From Plantactinospora soyae (lineage in GTDB: Bacteria; Actinomycetota; Actinomycetes; Mycobacteriales; Micromonosporaceae), in contig NZ_JADBEB010000001.1 in assembly GCF_014874095.1 (NCBI RefSeq), positions 806,001 through 870,000 of the forward strand: DNA of 64,000 bases, read 5' to 3'. The position numbers and the translations under genes are program-made. The notes under the pieces were generated by a model. The model was given only the letters and a program-made list of their open reading frames with translations, was not told the origin of the DNA and did no database searches. How positions within the stretch are numbered: position 1 is the first letter of the stretch; the number at the start of each line of letters is the position of its first letter. Below are positions 34,230-43,613 of the stretch, in pieces.

Positions 34230-35317
34230 TGTCCGGGGAACTGTCCGGCTTCACGGTCGGGGTGACCGCGGACCGCCGACGCGACGAACTCACCGCGATG
34301 CTGGAACGGCGGGGCGCCCGGGTGGTGCTGGCCCCGGCGCTGCGGATCGTGCCGCTGGCCGACGACACCGACCTGCGCGCGGCCACCCGGGCCTGCCTGG
34401 AGAACCCGCCGGACGTCCTGATGGCGAACACCGGGATCGGGATGCGCGGCTGGCTGGAGGCGGCCGAGGGCTGGGGGCTGGCCGAACCGCTGCGCTCGGT
34501 GCTGTCCCGGGCCTACATCGTCAGCCGGGGACCCAAGGCCCGGGGAGCGATCCGGGCGGCGGGGCTGCACGACGAATGGTCCCCGGCCTCGGAGAGCTGT
34601 GACGAGGTGATCGAGCACCTCCGCCAGCGGGGCGTACGCGGGCAGCTCGTCGCGATGCAGTTGCACGGCGAGCGACAGCCGGAGTGCACCGCGGCACTGG
34701 AGGCGGCGGGCGCCACCGTGGTCGAGGTACCGGTCTACCGCTGGGCGGCGCCGACCGACCCGGCGCCGCTGCACCGGCTGGTCGACCTGATCGCCGGGCG
34801 GCTGGTGGACGCGGTCACCTTCACCTCCGCGCCGGCCGTGGGGGCGCTGCTGCGGGCCGCCGGGCCCAGTAGCGACGCGGTGCTGGACGCGATGCGCTCC
34901 GACGTACTGGCCGCCTGCGTCGGCCCGGTCACCGCCGCTCCGCTGCGCCGGCACGGGGTACCGGTGGTCGCGCCGAACCGGGCCCGGCTCGGCGCACTGG
35001 TCCGGACCATCGTGGACGAGCTGCCGCCCCGGGCGATCAGCGTCAAGGTCGCCGGTCACCTGCTGACCCTGCGCGGGCACGCGGCCATCCTGGACGGCGA
35101 GCTGCGGCCGCTGGCGCCCGCGCCGATGGCGGTACTGCGGGCACTGGCCGGCACCCCCGGTCGGGTGATGTCCCGGGCCGCGCTGCTGCGCACCCTGCCC
35201 CGGGGTGCCGACGAACACGCCGTCGAGATGGCGGTGGCCCGACTGCGCGCCGGACTGCGTACGCCCGGAGTGGTGCAGACCGTGGTCAAGCGCGGCTATC
35301 GACTGCCCATCGACTGA
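34229..35317 (+). CDS. nnaR: HemD-like/winged-helix regulator, probable NnaR
   Basis: A 362-residue fusion. Residues about 1-255 match uroporphyrinogen-III synthase (HemD): FTVGVTADRRRDELTAMLERRG, DVLMANTGIGMRGWLEAA and AVTFTSAPAVGALLRAAG. Residues about 270-360 are an OmpR/PhoB-type winged helix: LRPLAPAPMAVLRALAGTPGRVMSRAALL and a final VVQTVVKRGYRLPID. This architecture is that of NnaR, described in Streptomyces and mycobacteria as a nitrate/nitrite assimilation regulator that acts with GlnR. Its place at the end of the nas-nir operon supports that. Whether the HemD half is still an enzyme cannot be told; siroheme for NirB needs uroporphyrinogen III. Confidence 0.85.
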   Translation: MSGELSGFTVGVTADRRRDELTAMLERRGARVVLAPALRIVPLADDTDLRAATRACLENPPDVLMANTGIGMRGWLEAAEGWGLAEPLRSVLSRAYIVSRGPKARGAIRAAGLHDEWSPASESCDEVIEHLRQRGVRGQLVAMQLHGERQPECTAALEAAGATVVEVPVYRWAAPTDPAPLHRLVDLIAGRLVDAVTFTSAPAVGALLRAAGPSSDAVLDAMRSDVLAACVGPVTAAPLRRHGVPVVAPNRARLGALVRTIVDELPPRAISVKVAGHLLTLRGHAAILDGELRPLAPAPMAVLRALAGTPGRVMSRAALLRTLPRGADEHAVEMAVARLRAGLRTPGVVQTVVKRGYRLPID

Positions 35318-35334
35318 ATCTTCGGCCCTTCGTA

Positions 35335-35371
35335 GATCAACAACTCGTACGACTGCCGGAGTTTGTTGATC
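35335..35371 (+). terminator. hairpin after the nitrate operon
   Basis: GATCAACAACTC (35335-35346) pairs with GAGTTTGTTGATC (35359-35371), twelve pairs with one bulged base and a 12-base loop, 17 bases past the nnaR stop. There is no strong T-run after it, so it is a terminator by position more than by form. Confidence 0.5.
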
Positions 35372-35750
35372 AATCCGTCCTTGGTGGATCTCCAACTGCG
35401 CCGGTAACGGTCGGATTGCGTTCCTTGACGGGCGAGTATCCGGTTGGCAGGGTAGGGCGCGGCGTACCGGCGGATGCCCGCTCACAGCCACGCGAATCTA
35501 TGTGCACAGGACCTGAATAGGCACGTCGTTCCCGTGGCGGGCAAAGAGATTCCGGGTTGCGCCGAGCCCTGCTCGCGAAGCGTCAGGAGGACTGCCGAAA
35601 GATCCGTTGAGGCACTACGACCACAGATGTCGGTCATTGTGCCCGGCAACGGCCCCCGCACCGCGGTGGACGCTGCCGGAACGCGGACATCGCAGCCCTT
35701 CGCGACGGGCTTGCATCCTGAATGGATTTCTCCTCTAAGGATAGGTGCGA
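35372..35750. other. intergenic region before the substrate-binding lipoprotein gene
   Basis: About 380 bases with no convincing gene and a lower GC content than its neighbours. Open frames here are short and lack similarity. TTGACG near 35425 could be a -35 box, but no matching -10 is clear. AAGGATAGG just before 35745 serves as ribosome site for the next gene. Confidence 0.5.
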
Positions 35751-36767
35751 ATGACGAGGCGTATGCGCGTGCTGGCCGCCGCGGCCCTGGCCACGACCCT
35801 GATGATCTCGTCGGGCTGCGGGTCCGACGAGGACTCCGGCCCGGGGAAGAACGGCAAGGCACCGGACAAGGTGACGTACCTCACCGGGTTCGGCACCGGT
35901 GGCCACGACGCCTTCGCGTGGGTGGCGAAGGAGAAGGGCTTCTTCACCGAGGCCGGGCTCGACGTGGCGGTGTCGCTGGGCGCCCCCGCCACGAACAACC
36001 AGGGTCTGCTCTCCGGCAAGGCACAGTTCACCTACAGCGACGTGACCCAGCTGATGATCCAGACCGGCAACAACCAGGTCACCGAGATGCGGGTCATCGC
36101 GGCGGTGCACCAGAGCACGCTGGTGGCGATCTTCGCCCCCGAGGGTTCCGGCATCACCAGGCCCAAGGACCTCGAGGGTAAGCGGGTCGGCGTCGCGCAG
36201 GGTTCGATCACCAAGACGCTGCTGCCGGCGTACGGCAAGCTCGCCGGCTTCGACGCCAGCCGGCTCCAGTTCGTGGAGAGCCAGCCGCAGGGCCTGGTGA
36301 GCCTGCTCGCGAGCAAGAAGGTCGACGTGCTGAGCACGTTCGTCATCACCCGCAACACGGTGCAGACGGTCACCAAGCAGACGATGGTCGTCCTGCCGCT
36401 CACCGACTACCTGCGGGACCTGCTCGGCACCGGCATCACCACCACTGCCGGGTACGCCAAGGACAACCCGGACATCGTCAAGCGGTTCCGGGACGCGGCG
36501 CTGAAGGGGTTGCAGTACACGGTCGAGCACCCCGAGGAAGCAGCCAAGATCATGAAGGCCAACAACCCGGCCGTCAACGAGCAGGGCGCCGCTGCCGAGA
36601 TCAAGCTGATGACGCCGTACGTGACCTCCGCACCCGGCAACGTGGTCGGTGCCCTCGACGAGCAGCGGGCGGCCCGCGCCATCGCCGTCCTGCAGGGCGC
36701 CGGGCTCATCCCGGGCGGCCTGACGCCGGAGAAGGTCATCGACTTCACCATCGCGCCCAAGGCCTGA
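35751..36767 (+). CDS. ABC substrate-binding lipoprotein, NMT1/SsuA/NrtA type
   Basis: A 338-residue lipoprotein. Start at the ATG at 35751; a GTG at 35745 is closer to the ribosome site than usual. A signal sequence ends in the lipobox ISSGC (Cys about residue 23). The rest is a two-lobed type II binding fold: VTYLTGFGTGGHDAFAWVAKEKGFFTEAGLDV is the NMT1-type opening (split here only for description), and GLLSGKAQFTYSDVTQLM, DLEGKRVGVAQGS and VDVLSTFVITRN follow. Family members bind nitrate, sulfonates or pyrimidine precursors of thiamine; the sequence alone does not choose. Position after the nitrate genes favours a nitrogen compound. A matching permease follows but the ATPase does not. Confidence 0.85.
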   Translation: MTRRMRVLAAAALATTLMISSGCGSDEDSGPGKNGKAPDKVTYLTGFGTGGHDAFAWVAKEKGFFTEAGLDVAVSLGAPATNNQGLLSGKAQFTYSDVTQLMIQTGNNQVTEMRVIAAVHQSTLVAIFAPEGSGITRPKDLEGKRVGVAQGSITKTLLPAYGKLAGFDASRLQFVESQPQGLVSLLASKKVDVLSTFVITRNTVQTVTKQTMVVLPLTDYLRDLLGTGITTTAGYAKDNPDIVKRFRDAALKGLQYTVEHPEEAAKIMKANNPAVNEQGAAAEIKLMTPYVTSAPGNVVGALDEQRAARAIAVLQGAGLIPGGLTPEKVIDFTIAPKA

Positions 36768-36846
36768 CCAGCGGCGTACACGCTTTTGGGGACGGCGAGT
36801 GGACACCCACTCGCCGTCCCTGTTTCCCACCAGAGGAGAACGTTCC

Positions 36847-37623
36847 ATGACGAGTAGGTCGGAGCTGTCGCGCGGCTCCAGAATCGGCCTGCCCATCGCC
36901 GGCACGGTGGTCGGGATCGGTCTGTGGTGGCTGCTGACCGTCGTCTTCGACATCCGGACGCTCTTCCTGCCATCCCCACCGGACGTCGTCGACGCGTTCT
37001 TCCGGGAGCCCAGTTACCTATTCACGGAAACCTGGGCGACGCTCTGGGCGACGATCACCGGATTCGCCATCGCGGCGGTCGCCGGACTGCTCGGCGGGAT
37101 GCTCCTGACCAGCTCACGGATAGTCGAGCAGGCGACCCTACCGATGATCGTGGCGTTCAATGCCGTACCGAAGGTTTCGCTGGTTCCGCTACTGATCGTC
37201 TGGGTGGACTACGGACCCAGAATGAGAATCTCGCTGGTGGTGCTGATCGCGTTCTTTCCGATCCTGGTCTCGACCATGGCGGGTCTGACCTCGACCCCGG
37301 CCGAACTCACCGAACTGACCCGGTCGCTGTCCGCGTCCCGGCTGAAGACCTACCTCAAGGTACGGCTGCCGTGGGCCCTGCCGCAGCTCTTCGTCGGCAT
37401 GAAGGTGGGCATCACGCTCGCCCTGATCGGCGCGGTGGTGGCCGAGATCCAGAGCCCGAACGCCGGCCTCGGATCGATCATCACAGCCAGCGGCCAGTCG
37501 GCGGACACCTCGCTGGCGTTCGCCGCGATCACGCTGCTGGCGGTGCTCGGCGTCGGCCTGTTCTATCTGGTGGTCGCCGCGGAGCGGCTGGCGGTGCCCT
37601 GGGCCCGGCAGATCTCGGCATGA
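36847..37623 (+). CDS. ABC permease, SsuC/NrtB type
   Basis: A 258-residue membrane protein from the ATG at 36847, with AGAGGAGAA just upstream; codons farther up are not needed. Six predicted helices. The cytoplasmic EAA loop that docks the ATPase is AELTELTRSLSASRLKTYLKVRLPWALPQL (about 157-186), with the family's G/S-A-S and L-P-x-A-L-P elements. It pairs with the lipoprotein 79 bases upstream. No ATPase follows; the nearest of the right type is at 44926-45750. Confidence 0.92.
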   Translation: MTSRSELSRGSRIGLPIAGTVVGIGLWWLLTVVFDIRTLFLPSPPDVVDAFFREPSYLFTETWATLWATITGFAIAAVAGLLGGMLLTSSRIVEQATLPMIVAFNAVPKVSLVPLLIVWVDYGPRMRISLVVLIAFFPILVSTMAGLTSTPAELTELTRSLSASRLKTYLKVRLPWALPQLFVGMKVGITLALIGAVVAEIQSPNAGLGSIITASGQSADTSLAFAAITLLAVLGVGLFYLVVAAERLAVPWARQISA

Positions 37624-37726
37624 CACGGAGCCGGCGGACTCCCGCTCGGGCGGGGCCACCGGCTCCTGGTCACATCTGTTCGTACTGGCTGGTCCAGTCC
37701 CCCGACCCAGCGGCCGGCGGGCTGCC

Positions 37727-38446
37727 CTACACCACCCCGGCGCCGCCGTTGAGGTCGAGGTTCACCGCGTTGACGGCCGGGTTCTCCAGCAGGAACACCA
37801 CGGCGTCGGTGACGTCCGCCATGGTGGTCAGCCGACCCGTCGGGGTACGCGCCGTGTAGGTCTCGTGGATCTCGGCCGGCTGCTTGGCCCAGAACGGGCT
37901 GTCGCCGACGATGCCCGGGTGGAGCGCGTTCACCCGGATCGGCCGCAGTTCGGCGGCGAGGACGTTCACCAGGCCCACCACCCCGGCGTTCACCGTCGAG
38001 ACCGTCGCCGACCCCGGGAACGGACGGTCCTTCGAGCCACCGCCGAAGAGCAGGACCGAGCCGTCCGGCACGATCCTGGACTGCAGGGTGTGTGCCACCT
38101 CGGTGTAGCCGACCAGCTTCACCGTGACCAGGCTGACCGCGCGGTCGATCTGGTAGTCCGAGACCTTGTTCACGTCCCGGACGAACGCGGAGAGGACGAG
38201 GTGCTTGATCTCGCCGATCCCGGCGAGTGCGGCGGCGATGCCCTCGGGCTTGGCGAGATCGACGGCCACCCCGGTGGTGCGGCCGCCGATCTCGGCCGCC
38301 ACCGCCTCGGTCCGGGCGGTCTCCCGCCCGGTGATCACGACCTCACGGCCCCGCTTGGCGTAGTGCTCGGCCACGTCCCGGCCGAGGCCGGAGGTACCCC
38401 CGACGACGACTATGCAGCCGCCGTCAGGACCATCGCGCTGTGGCAT
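37727..38446 (-). CDS. SDR-family protein lacking the YxxxK motif
   Basis: A 239-residue Rossmann protein from the ATG at 38446, with GAGAGGGA upstream. The cofactor motif GGTSGLG (about 14-20) and GRET at the end of strand 2 are intact. The catalytic Tyr-x-x-x-Lys is missing: the aligned stretch after LLFGGGSKDRP reads PGSATVSTVNAGVVGL, with no Tyr or Lys in the expected place. The C-terminal NLDLNGGAGVV ending is SDR-like. It may bind a nucleotide without classical SDR catalysis. It follows cvnD by 78 bases on the same strand and is convergent with the permease. Confidence 0.8.
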   Translation of the reverse strand: MPQRDGPDGGCIVVVGGTSGLGRDVAEHYAKRGREVVITGRETARTEAVAAEIGGRTTGVAVDLAKPEGIAAALAGIGEIKHLVLSAFVRDVNKVSDYQIDRAVSLVTVKLVGYTEVAHTLQSRIVPDGSVLLFGGGSKDRPFPGSATVSTVNAGVVGLVNVLAAELRPIRVNALHPGIVGDSPFWAKQPAEIHETYTARTPTGRLTTMADVTDAVVFLLENPAVNAVNLDLNGGAGVV

Positions 38447-38524
38447 GTGACTGTCCCTCTCGTTGTGCAGGATTGAACCGCGCAAGCCTCCCCGGGCCCG
38501 GTCAGCCTGCCGCACGGCGAGGGC

Positions 38525-39163
38525 TCAGCCGACCGGCGTGGGCTGCCCCCGTCCATGCTCCGCACGCAGCGTCGCCATCGCATGCTGGACCACGTTCACC
38601 AGCACGTGCTTGACCGACTCACGGTGCCGCGCGTCGCACATCACCAGCGGTACGTGCGGCGCGATGGCCAACGCCTCACGTACCTCCTCCGCCTCGTACT
38701 GGGGGGCGCCGTCGAAACAGTTCAACGCCACCACGTACGGGAGGTGCCGGTTCTCGAAGTAGTCCAACGGAGCGAACGCGTCGGCGATTCGCCGCGTGTC
38801 GACCAGCACCGCCGCACCGACCGCACCCCGGATGATCTCGTCCCACATGAACCAGAACCGCGTCTGGCCCGGGGTACCGAAGAGGTAGAGGATCAGGTCC
38901 TGGGCCATGGTGATCCGGCCGAAGTCCATGGCGACGGTGGTGGTCTCCTTGCCCGGAACTTTGGAGGGATCGTCGATCCCCACGCCGGCGGCGGTCATCA
39001 CCGCCTCCGTGGTCAGCGGGGTGATCTCCGAGACCGCACCCACGAGCGTCGTCTTACCGACCCCGAATCCGCCGGCAATGACGATCTTGGCGGAGGTGAT
39101 CCCTCCACCGCCACCTCCACCGCCGCGCCGCGACCTCTCCGGGTCATAGCCTGCGAAGTCCAC
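38525..39163 (-). CDS. cvnD: conservon GTPase, CvnD type
   Basis: A 212-residue small GTPase-like protein starting at a GTG. The P-loop is IAGGFGVGKTTLVGAV (about 29-44). The switch region includes TTTVAMDFGRI, and LFGTPGQTRFWFMW carries the DxxG-equivalent (G-T-P-G-Q). LNCFDGAP replaces the canonical NKxD. A poly-Gly stretch lies near residues 15-21. CvnD proteins act with CvnA-C at the membrane in Streptomyces as a system likened to eukaryotic G-protein switches. It overlaps cvnC by 20 bases. Confidence 0.93.
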   Translation of the reverse strand: MDFAGYDPERSRRGGGGGGGGITSAKIVIAGGFGVGKTTLVGAVSEITPLTTEAVMTAAGVGIDDPSKVPGKETTTVAMDFGRITMAQDLILYLFGTPGQTRFWFMWDEIIRGAVGAAVLVDTRRIADAFAPLDYFENRHLPYVVALNCFDGAPQYEAEEVREALAIAPHVPLVMCDARHRESVKHVLVNVVQHAMATLRAEHGRGQPTPVG

Positions 39164-39512
39164 TTAGCACCCTCTCAAGCAGTTCCATCCGCTCCTCGAA
39201 CGCCTCTGCCGGTGGAGCGGCACTGTGCAGTGTCAGCAGGCTGTCCGCCACCATGTCGGCGACCAGCACCCGGGCGACACCCAACGGCAGCCGGGTGTAT
39301 GCGGCGATCTCCGCCAGCGACTGCGCCCGGCCCTCGCAGATTGTGGCGATGCGGTGCTTGTCGTGACCGGCGAACCGGGACTCGACGACCGCGGCCGGGC
39401 TCGCCACGAGCACCGCCTCGAGCGCGATGTCCTGGCGAGGTTCGGTGCGACCGCGGGTGACCGCGTACGGCCGGACGAGTGCTCCCCGTGGGTCGTCTCG
39501 TCGTCCGTCCAT
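39144..39512 (-). CDS. cvnC: DUF742 protein, CvnC type
   Basis: A 122-residue DUF742 protein. The start is the ATG at 39512, with GGGAGGTGA upstream; the longer frame to 39569 lacks a ribosome site. ALVRPYAVTRGRT is the typical opening, followed by a winged-helix-like core with LAEIAAYTRLPLGVARVLVADM and a closing LLERVLSGLRRL. Third gene of the conservon. Confidence 0.93.
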   Translation of the reverse strand: MDGRRDDPRGALVRPYAVTRGRTEPRQDIALEAVLVASPAAVVESRFAGHDKHRIATICEGRAQSLAEIAAYTRLPLGVARVLVADMVADSLLTLHSAAPPAEAFEERMELLERVLSGLRRL

Positions 39513-39575
39513 GGCGTGGTCACCTCCCTGTGGTCGAGTTGCGGCTTCACCGAATCCATCCCTGATCAACCGGTG

Positions 39576-39986
39576 TTACGGACGAGAAACTGCCTCGCGC
39601 GGCAGCGGAACGAGCGCCGCGCCAACCCGCTCCACGAGGAGCGCCATCTCGTAACCGACCTGGCCGACGTCGCAGCTCCGGGCGGCGAGCACCGCCATCG
39701 AGGAGCCATCGCTGATGGACATCAGGAACAGGTAGCCACTGTCCATCTCGATCACCGTCTGCAGCACGCCGCCGGCACTGAACATCCGGGACGCGCCGTC
39801 GGTCAGGCTGACCACGCCGGAGGTGATCGCCGCGAGCTGGTCGGCCCGGTCCGGCGGCAGGTCCCGGGAGGAGGCGAGGAGCAGTCCGTCCGCCGAGACC
39901 GCCACCACGTGCGCGATGCCCGCGACGCTGTCGGCGAAGTTACTGAGCAGCCAACCCATATCCTGCATCGCTGCTGGCCTGTTCAT
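39576..39986 (-). CDS. cvnB: roadblock/LC7 protein, CvnB type
   Basis: A 136-residue roadblock/LC7 protein, the class that partners small GTPases. DMGWLLSNFADSVAGIAHVV and VSADGLLLASSRDLP are characteristic, with LFLMSISDGSSMAVLA near residue 85. Its ATG overlaps the cvnA stop (ATGA), and cvnC follows after 63 bases. Confidence 0.95.
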   Translation of the reverse strand: MNRPAAMQDMGWLLSNFADSVAGIAHVVAVSADGLLLASSRDLPPDRADQLAAITSGVVSLTDGASRMFSAGGVLQTVIEMDSGYLFLMSISDGSSMAVLAARSCDVGQVGYEMALLVERVGAALVPLPREAVSRP

Positions 39987-42900
39987 CCGCTCGTCTCCTT
40001 GAGTGAGGTCGTGCCGTTCTGCTCGGAACCGGCCGTCCGACCGCGCTGTACGCCGCGGTGGTAGGCCGACAACAGACCCCGTACTTCGTCCGGAGTCCGC
40101 CGGGTCGGCTCCCGCCCTGCCTTTTTGTCCACGCCACCGGGTACCAGCTGTGCCTGCGGTACCCGCTTGGGCAGGCCGGACCGGGTCGTACCGGCGGTGG
40201 CCGGTTCGGCGGCCTTGCTGGCCCGGGCCCAGCCCTCGTCGGCTGCGGTCCGCCAGGCGCCTTCGGGCGGCGCGGCGGGAGCGGCCGGGGCCGGGGGCGG
40301 GGTGGACGCGACCGGCTGCGGCACCGCCGGGGGCGGCGTCGCGGCGGCGGGTGGGGGCGTCGGTGGCGCGTACGGGGCCGGCGGCGGCGCCGAGCGACCC
40401 GGGGTACGGGACGCCAGCGGGCTTCGGCCCGGGGTTACCGGCGCCATGGTCGACGCAGCGGCGGCGGGGGCGGGCGGCTGTTGGTAACCACCCGGCGGGA
40501 CGGTGAAGATCGCGGTCGAGTCAGACCCGTGGGAGCGGAACCAGACGGCCTCCATCTCCCGGAAGATCGGCGCCTCGCCGGTGTCCTCCACCCGGGGCGC
40601 GACCGCGGCCGCGCCACCGACCGGGGTACCCGCCACCGGCCCGGACGGCAGGCCGGACTGGCCGCCTGCCGCCGGGTTCATCGTCTGCGCGGTGCCCGCA
40701 CCGGCACCACGCTGCGGCAACGACCCGACCGTCGGGTACGCCACCGTCGGTGAGCCGACTCCGGTCGCACCCGCGAACCCCTGGTGCGGCTGCACAGCGG
40801 CCGGTGCCGCCTGCTGGTACGTCGGAGCGGCCTGCTGGTACGACGGAGCCGCCTGCTGGTACGACGGCGTGGCCGGCGCCATCGTCTGGTACGACGGCGA
40901 GGGAGCGGCCGGCAACTGGGTCGCCGTCAGGTGTGTCACCGGTTGGCTGGTGGAACCGCCGAGGCTCGCCGGCATCGCACCGGTCGAGTCTCCGGCCGTC
41001 TGCCACTGGTTCGGCGCCGCGTTGCGCCACTGCTCCGTCAACGTGCCGGCGGAACGGGGCGCGCCGGCCGCGGCCAGCGTCTCCTGCCAACCGCCACTGG
41101 ACGACGGCGTGGCCGCGGACGGTCCCGGCTCGACGGCCAGCGGCTGCCGCGGGCGGCCGAGGATCTGGTCACGCCCACGCGGCTTGGGCAGCACGACCGT
41201 GCTGCCGGGCAGGGTGACCTGGGCCACGGTGCCGCCCTCGACGTTGCGCCGCAGGTCCACCCGGATCCCGTGCCGGTAGGCGAGTCGGCCCACGACCGCG
41301 AGACCCATGAGCCGGAACGCCGCCACGTCGACGGCCGGCGGCTCCGCCAGCCGCCGGTTCAGGGCGTCCATCTGCTCCTCGCTGAGCCCGAGGCCGCGGT
41401 CCTCCACCTGGATCAGCACGTAGTCGCGGATCCGCCGGGCGTCGGCGACCACCGTGGTGTGCGGCGGCGAGAAGCGGGTCGCGTTGTCGAGCAGTTCGGC
41501 GACGAGTCGGACCACGTCGTTGACCGCGTGGGCCGCGACCGAGATGTCCGGGTCGACGGTGCCGAACTCGATCCGGTTGTAGAGCTCGACCTCGGACTGC
41601 GCGGCCCGCAACGCGTCGATGAGCAGGGCGTCGTCCCGACGTGGCGCGGTCGAGTCGGCGCCCGCGAGGACGAGCAGGTTCTCGTCGTTGCGGCGCATTC
41701 GGGTGGCCAGGTGGTCGAGTTCGAAGAGCTGGGCCAGCCGCTTCGGGTCCTCCTCGCCACGCTCGATCGCGTCCAGCTCGCCGATCATCCGGTCCACCAG
41801 CGTCTGGCTTCGACGGGCCAGGCTGAGGAACATCGTCGAGACGCTGGTCCGCAGGGCGGCCTGTTCGGCCGCGACCCGGACGGCTTCCTTGTGGACCACG
41901 TTGAAGGCCAGCGCGACCTGGCCCACCTCGTCCTTGTTGTCCAGCCGGATCGGGTCCCGGACCTGGCGGACGATCTCGTCGACACCGCCGTCGCCGATGT
42001 TGCCGATGTCCCGCAGCCGCTTGACCGCCTCGGGCAGGTCGTGGTTGGCCACCGAGAGCGCACCCTCGCGGAGTCGGCGCAGCGACTGGTTGAGCGAGCG
42101 GGCCAGCACCACGGCGAGCGCGAGCGCGACGATCAGCGTGATGAGCACGACCACCGACTCGATGATCGCCTGCTGGACGACCTCGGACCGGGCCTGCTCG
42201 GCCTGGTCGAGCAGATCGGCTTCGAGCTGCGTCTCGGCCCAGCGCATCAGGTCGTTGATCGCGCCGATCGCGATCGCCGCCGAGTTGGCGAGGATCGGGC
42301 TCGTGTCACCGACGGACCGGGTCAGATCGCGGGTGACCTGGTCGGCAAGCACCGCCGCGTCACCGGTGACCGCGCCGTTGACCACCGCCCGCTGGCGGGT
42401 GTTGGCGGAGGCCGCGAAGGTCAGCAGCGCCTCCTGCTGGGCGGTCAGCGTGGCGACGAAGGCCGAGAACTGCTCCTCGTCGAGCTTTCTGCCGATCAGG
42501 GCGCTGTAGACGACCGCTTCCTCCTCGGCCACGGCCTCCTTGGCCTGGGCGAGCGAGGAGAGGGTACGCAGGCTGTCACCGACGGCGCTCTCACCGGAGA
42601 TCTGGCCGAGCGCCTCGCCGTACGAGACGAGGTCGGTGATGATCACGCCGTATCGCAGTGCGGCCTCGGAGGGGGCCATCTGCTTGCGGTCCAGCACCTC
42701 CTGCCGGGTGCCGTTGAGGGTGGCCAGGTGGTCGTCGATGGCGGCGAGCCGGCCCTCCACCGAGGCGGGTACGTCACTCACCTGCGCACGCCGGTCGTTG
42801 TATCCGGCGATCCGAGCGTCGGTGCGCTTCACATGCGCGTTGTAGACCTCGGCGCCCAGTTTCGAGTCCGCGAGAAGGCGTGACGCCGCCATCCGCTCCT

Positions 42901-43156
42901 TGTGCACGTCCTGGGTGAGCGCCGAGACGTCGGCGGAGAGCTCGGTCAGCGACCGCAGCACTCCGGCGTCGTAGGCGCCCTGGCCGATGTCGACCAGCCG
43001 GATCGTGGCCAGCGCGAGCACGGCGGCGACGGGTACGACGAGGATCAACGCGAGCTTGGACCGGATCCGGGTGTCCCGTAGCCGGGGGAGCCAACGGCGC
43101 GGTGCAGCGCCCTCCCGCAAACCTTTAGCGGGCAGGGTCGTAGGTCCGGTGCTCAC
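39983..43156 (-). CDS. cvnA: NIT-domain sensor histidine kinase, CvnA type
   Basis: A 1057-residue kinase from a GTG at 43156, with GGAGG 7 bases upstream. Layout: cytoplasmic lead, helix 1 (about 33-53), an extracellular nitrate/nitrite-sensing (NIT)-type helical domain (about 60-300), helix 2 (about 332-353), HAMP (about 354-430), a dimerisation helix with FELDHLATRMRR (His 482), and an ATPase domain with the N-box ELLDNATRFSPP (about 554-565) and EDRGLGLS. Residues 660-1057 are Pro/Ala/Gln-rich, with SYQQAAP/TYQQAAP repeats. NIT domains are usual in CvnA proteins, so the name does not prove nitrate sensing here. First gene of the conservon, divergent from a binding-protein gene. Confidence 0.93.
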   Translation of the reverse strand: MSTGPTTLPAKGLREGAAPRRWLPRLRDTRIRSKLALILVVPVAAVLALATIRLVDIGQGAYDAGVLRSLTELSADVSALTQDVHKERMAASRLLADSKLGAEVYNAHVKRTDARIAGYNDRRAQVSDVPASVEGRLAAIDDHLATLNGTRQEVLDRKQMAPSEAALRYGVIITDLVSYGEALGQISGESAVGDSLRTLSSLAQAKEAVAEEEAVVYSALIGRKLDEEQFSAFVATLTAQQEALLTFAASANTRQRAVVNGAVTGDAAVLADQVTRDLTRSVGDTSPILANSAAIAIGAINDLMRWAETQLEADLLDQAEQARSEVVQQAIIESVVVLITLIVALALAVVLARSLNQSLRRLREGALSVANHDLPEAVKRLRDIGNIGDGGVDEIVRQVRDPIRLDNKDEVGQVALAFNVVHKEAVRVAAEQAALRTSVSTMFLSLARRSQTLVDRMIGELDAIERGEEDPKRLAQLFELDHLATRMRRNDENLLVLAGADSTAPRRDDALLIDALRAAQSEVELYNRIEFGTVDPDISVAAHAVNDVVRLVAELLDNATRFSPPHTTVVADARRIRDYVLIQVEDRGLGLSEEQMDALNRRLAEPPAVDVAAFRLMGLAVVGRLAYRHGIRVDLRRNVEGGTVAQVTLPGSTVVLPKPRGRDQILGRPRQPLAVEPGPSAATPSSSGGWQETLAAAGAPRSAGTLTEQWRNAAPNQWQTAGDSTGAMPASLGGSTSQPVTHLTATQLPAAPSPSYQTMAPATPSYQQAAPSYQQAAPTYQQAAPAAVQPHQGFAGATGVGSPTVAYPTVGSLPQRGAGAGTAQTMNPAAGGQSGLPSGPVAGTPVGGAAAVAPRVEDTGEAPIFREMEAVWFRSHGSDSTAIFTVPPGGYQQPPAPAAAASTMAPVTPGRSPLASRTPGRSAPPPAPYAPPTPPPAAATPPPAVPQPVASTPPPAPAAPAAPPEGAWRTAADEGWARASKAAEPATAGTTRSGLPKRVPQAQLVPGGVDKKAGREPTRRTPDEVRGLLSAYHRGVQRGRTAGSEQNGTTSLKETSG

Positions 43157-43613
43157 GACATCGCCTCCGTCGTTTCTTTACGTGACCCGTCGACCGATGC
43201 CTGCTGCAGCGGATCGAGCCGCACGCGGCACGGCCGCGATTTCATCAGAAGAAGGCCGCTTTGGGAAGCGACGGCAGGGCAGCAAAGGGCCATCATGGGG
43301 TGTCTACTACCCTCGTAGCCGAGAGATCGACGAACCGCCAAGTCTCTGATCAGCACATATATCTCTAGAGTGGTCGTTTGTATCTGGAAAGTAATGCCGC
43401 ACCCCTACTCCCTCTTATCACTATGTGGGACCGGTCATCCCGAAACCAGCCGAGGTATCCCACGCTTGACCCGGACGGCCGGCATTGGCAAGGTTTTGCG
43501 GGTTTGAAGGTTTCGTGCGCACCATACGGCAGATCACTTGCCATCCATTGTGGACGACCCGACCGGCGGTTGGGCAAGCCCCCCCGCCCGTGCCGGATAA
43601 CTGGAGGACTGAG
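43157..43613. other. divergent region between the conservon and a binding-protein gene
   Basis: About 457 bases with no gene. It is more AT-rich than average, especially 43340-43400. Ribosome sites for both flanking genes are clear (GGAGG near 43164 on the minus strand and GGAGGAC at 43603). Promoters for both must lie here, but I cannot place them firmly. Confidence 0.55.

Noticed and set aside
43157-43190. GTCAC and GAAAC near the cvnA start resembling a GlnR box
   Set aside because: The spacing is five bases instead of six, and GAAAC abuts the ribosome site.
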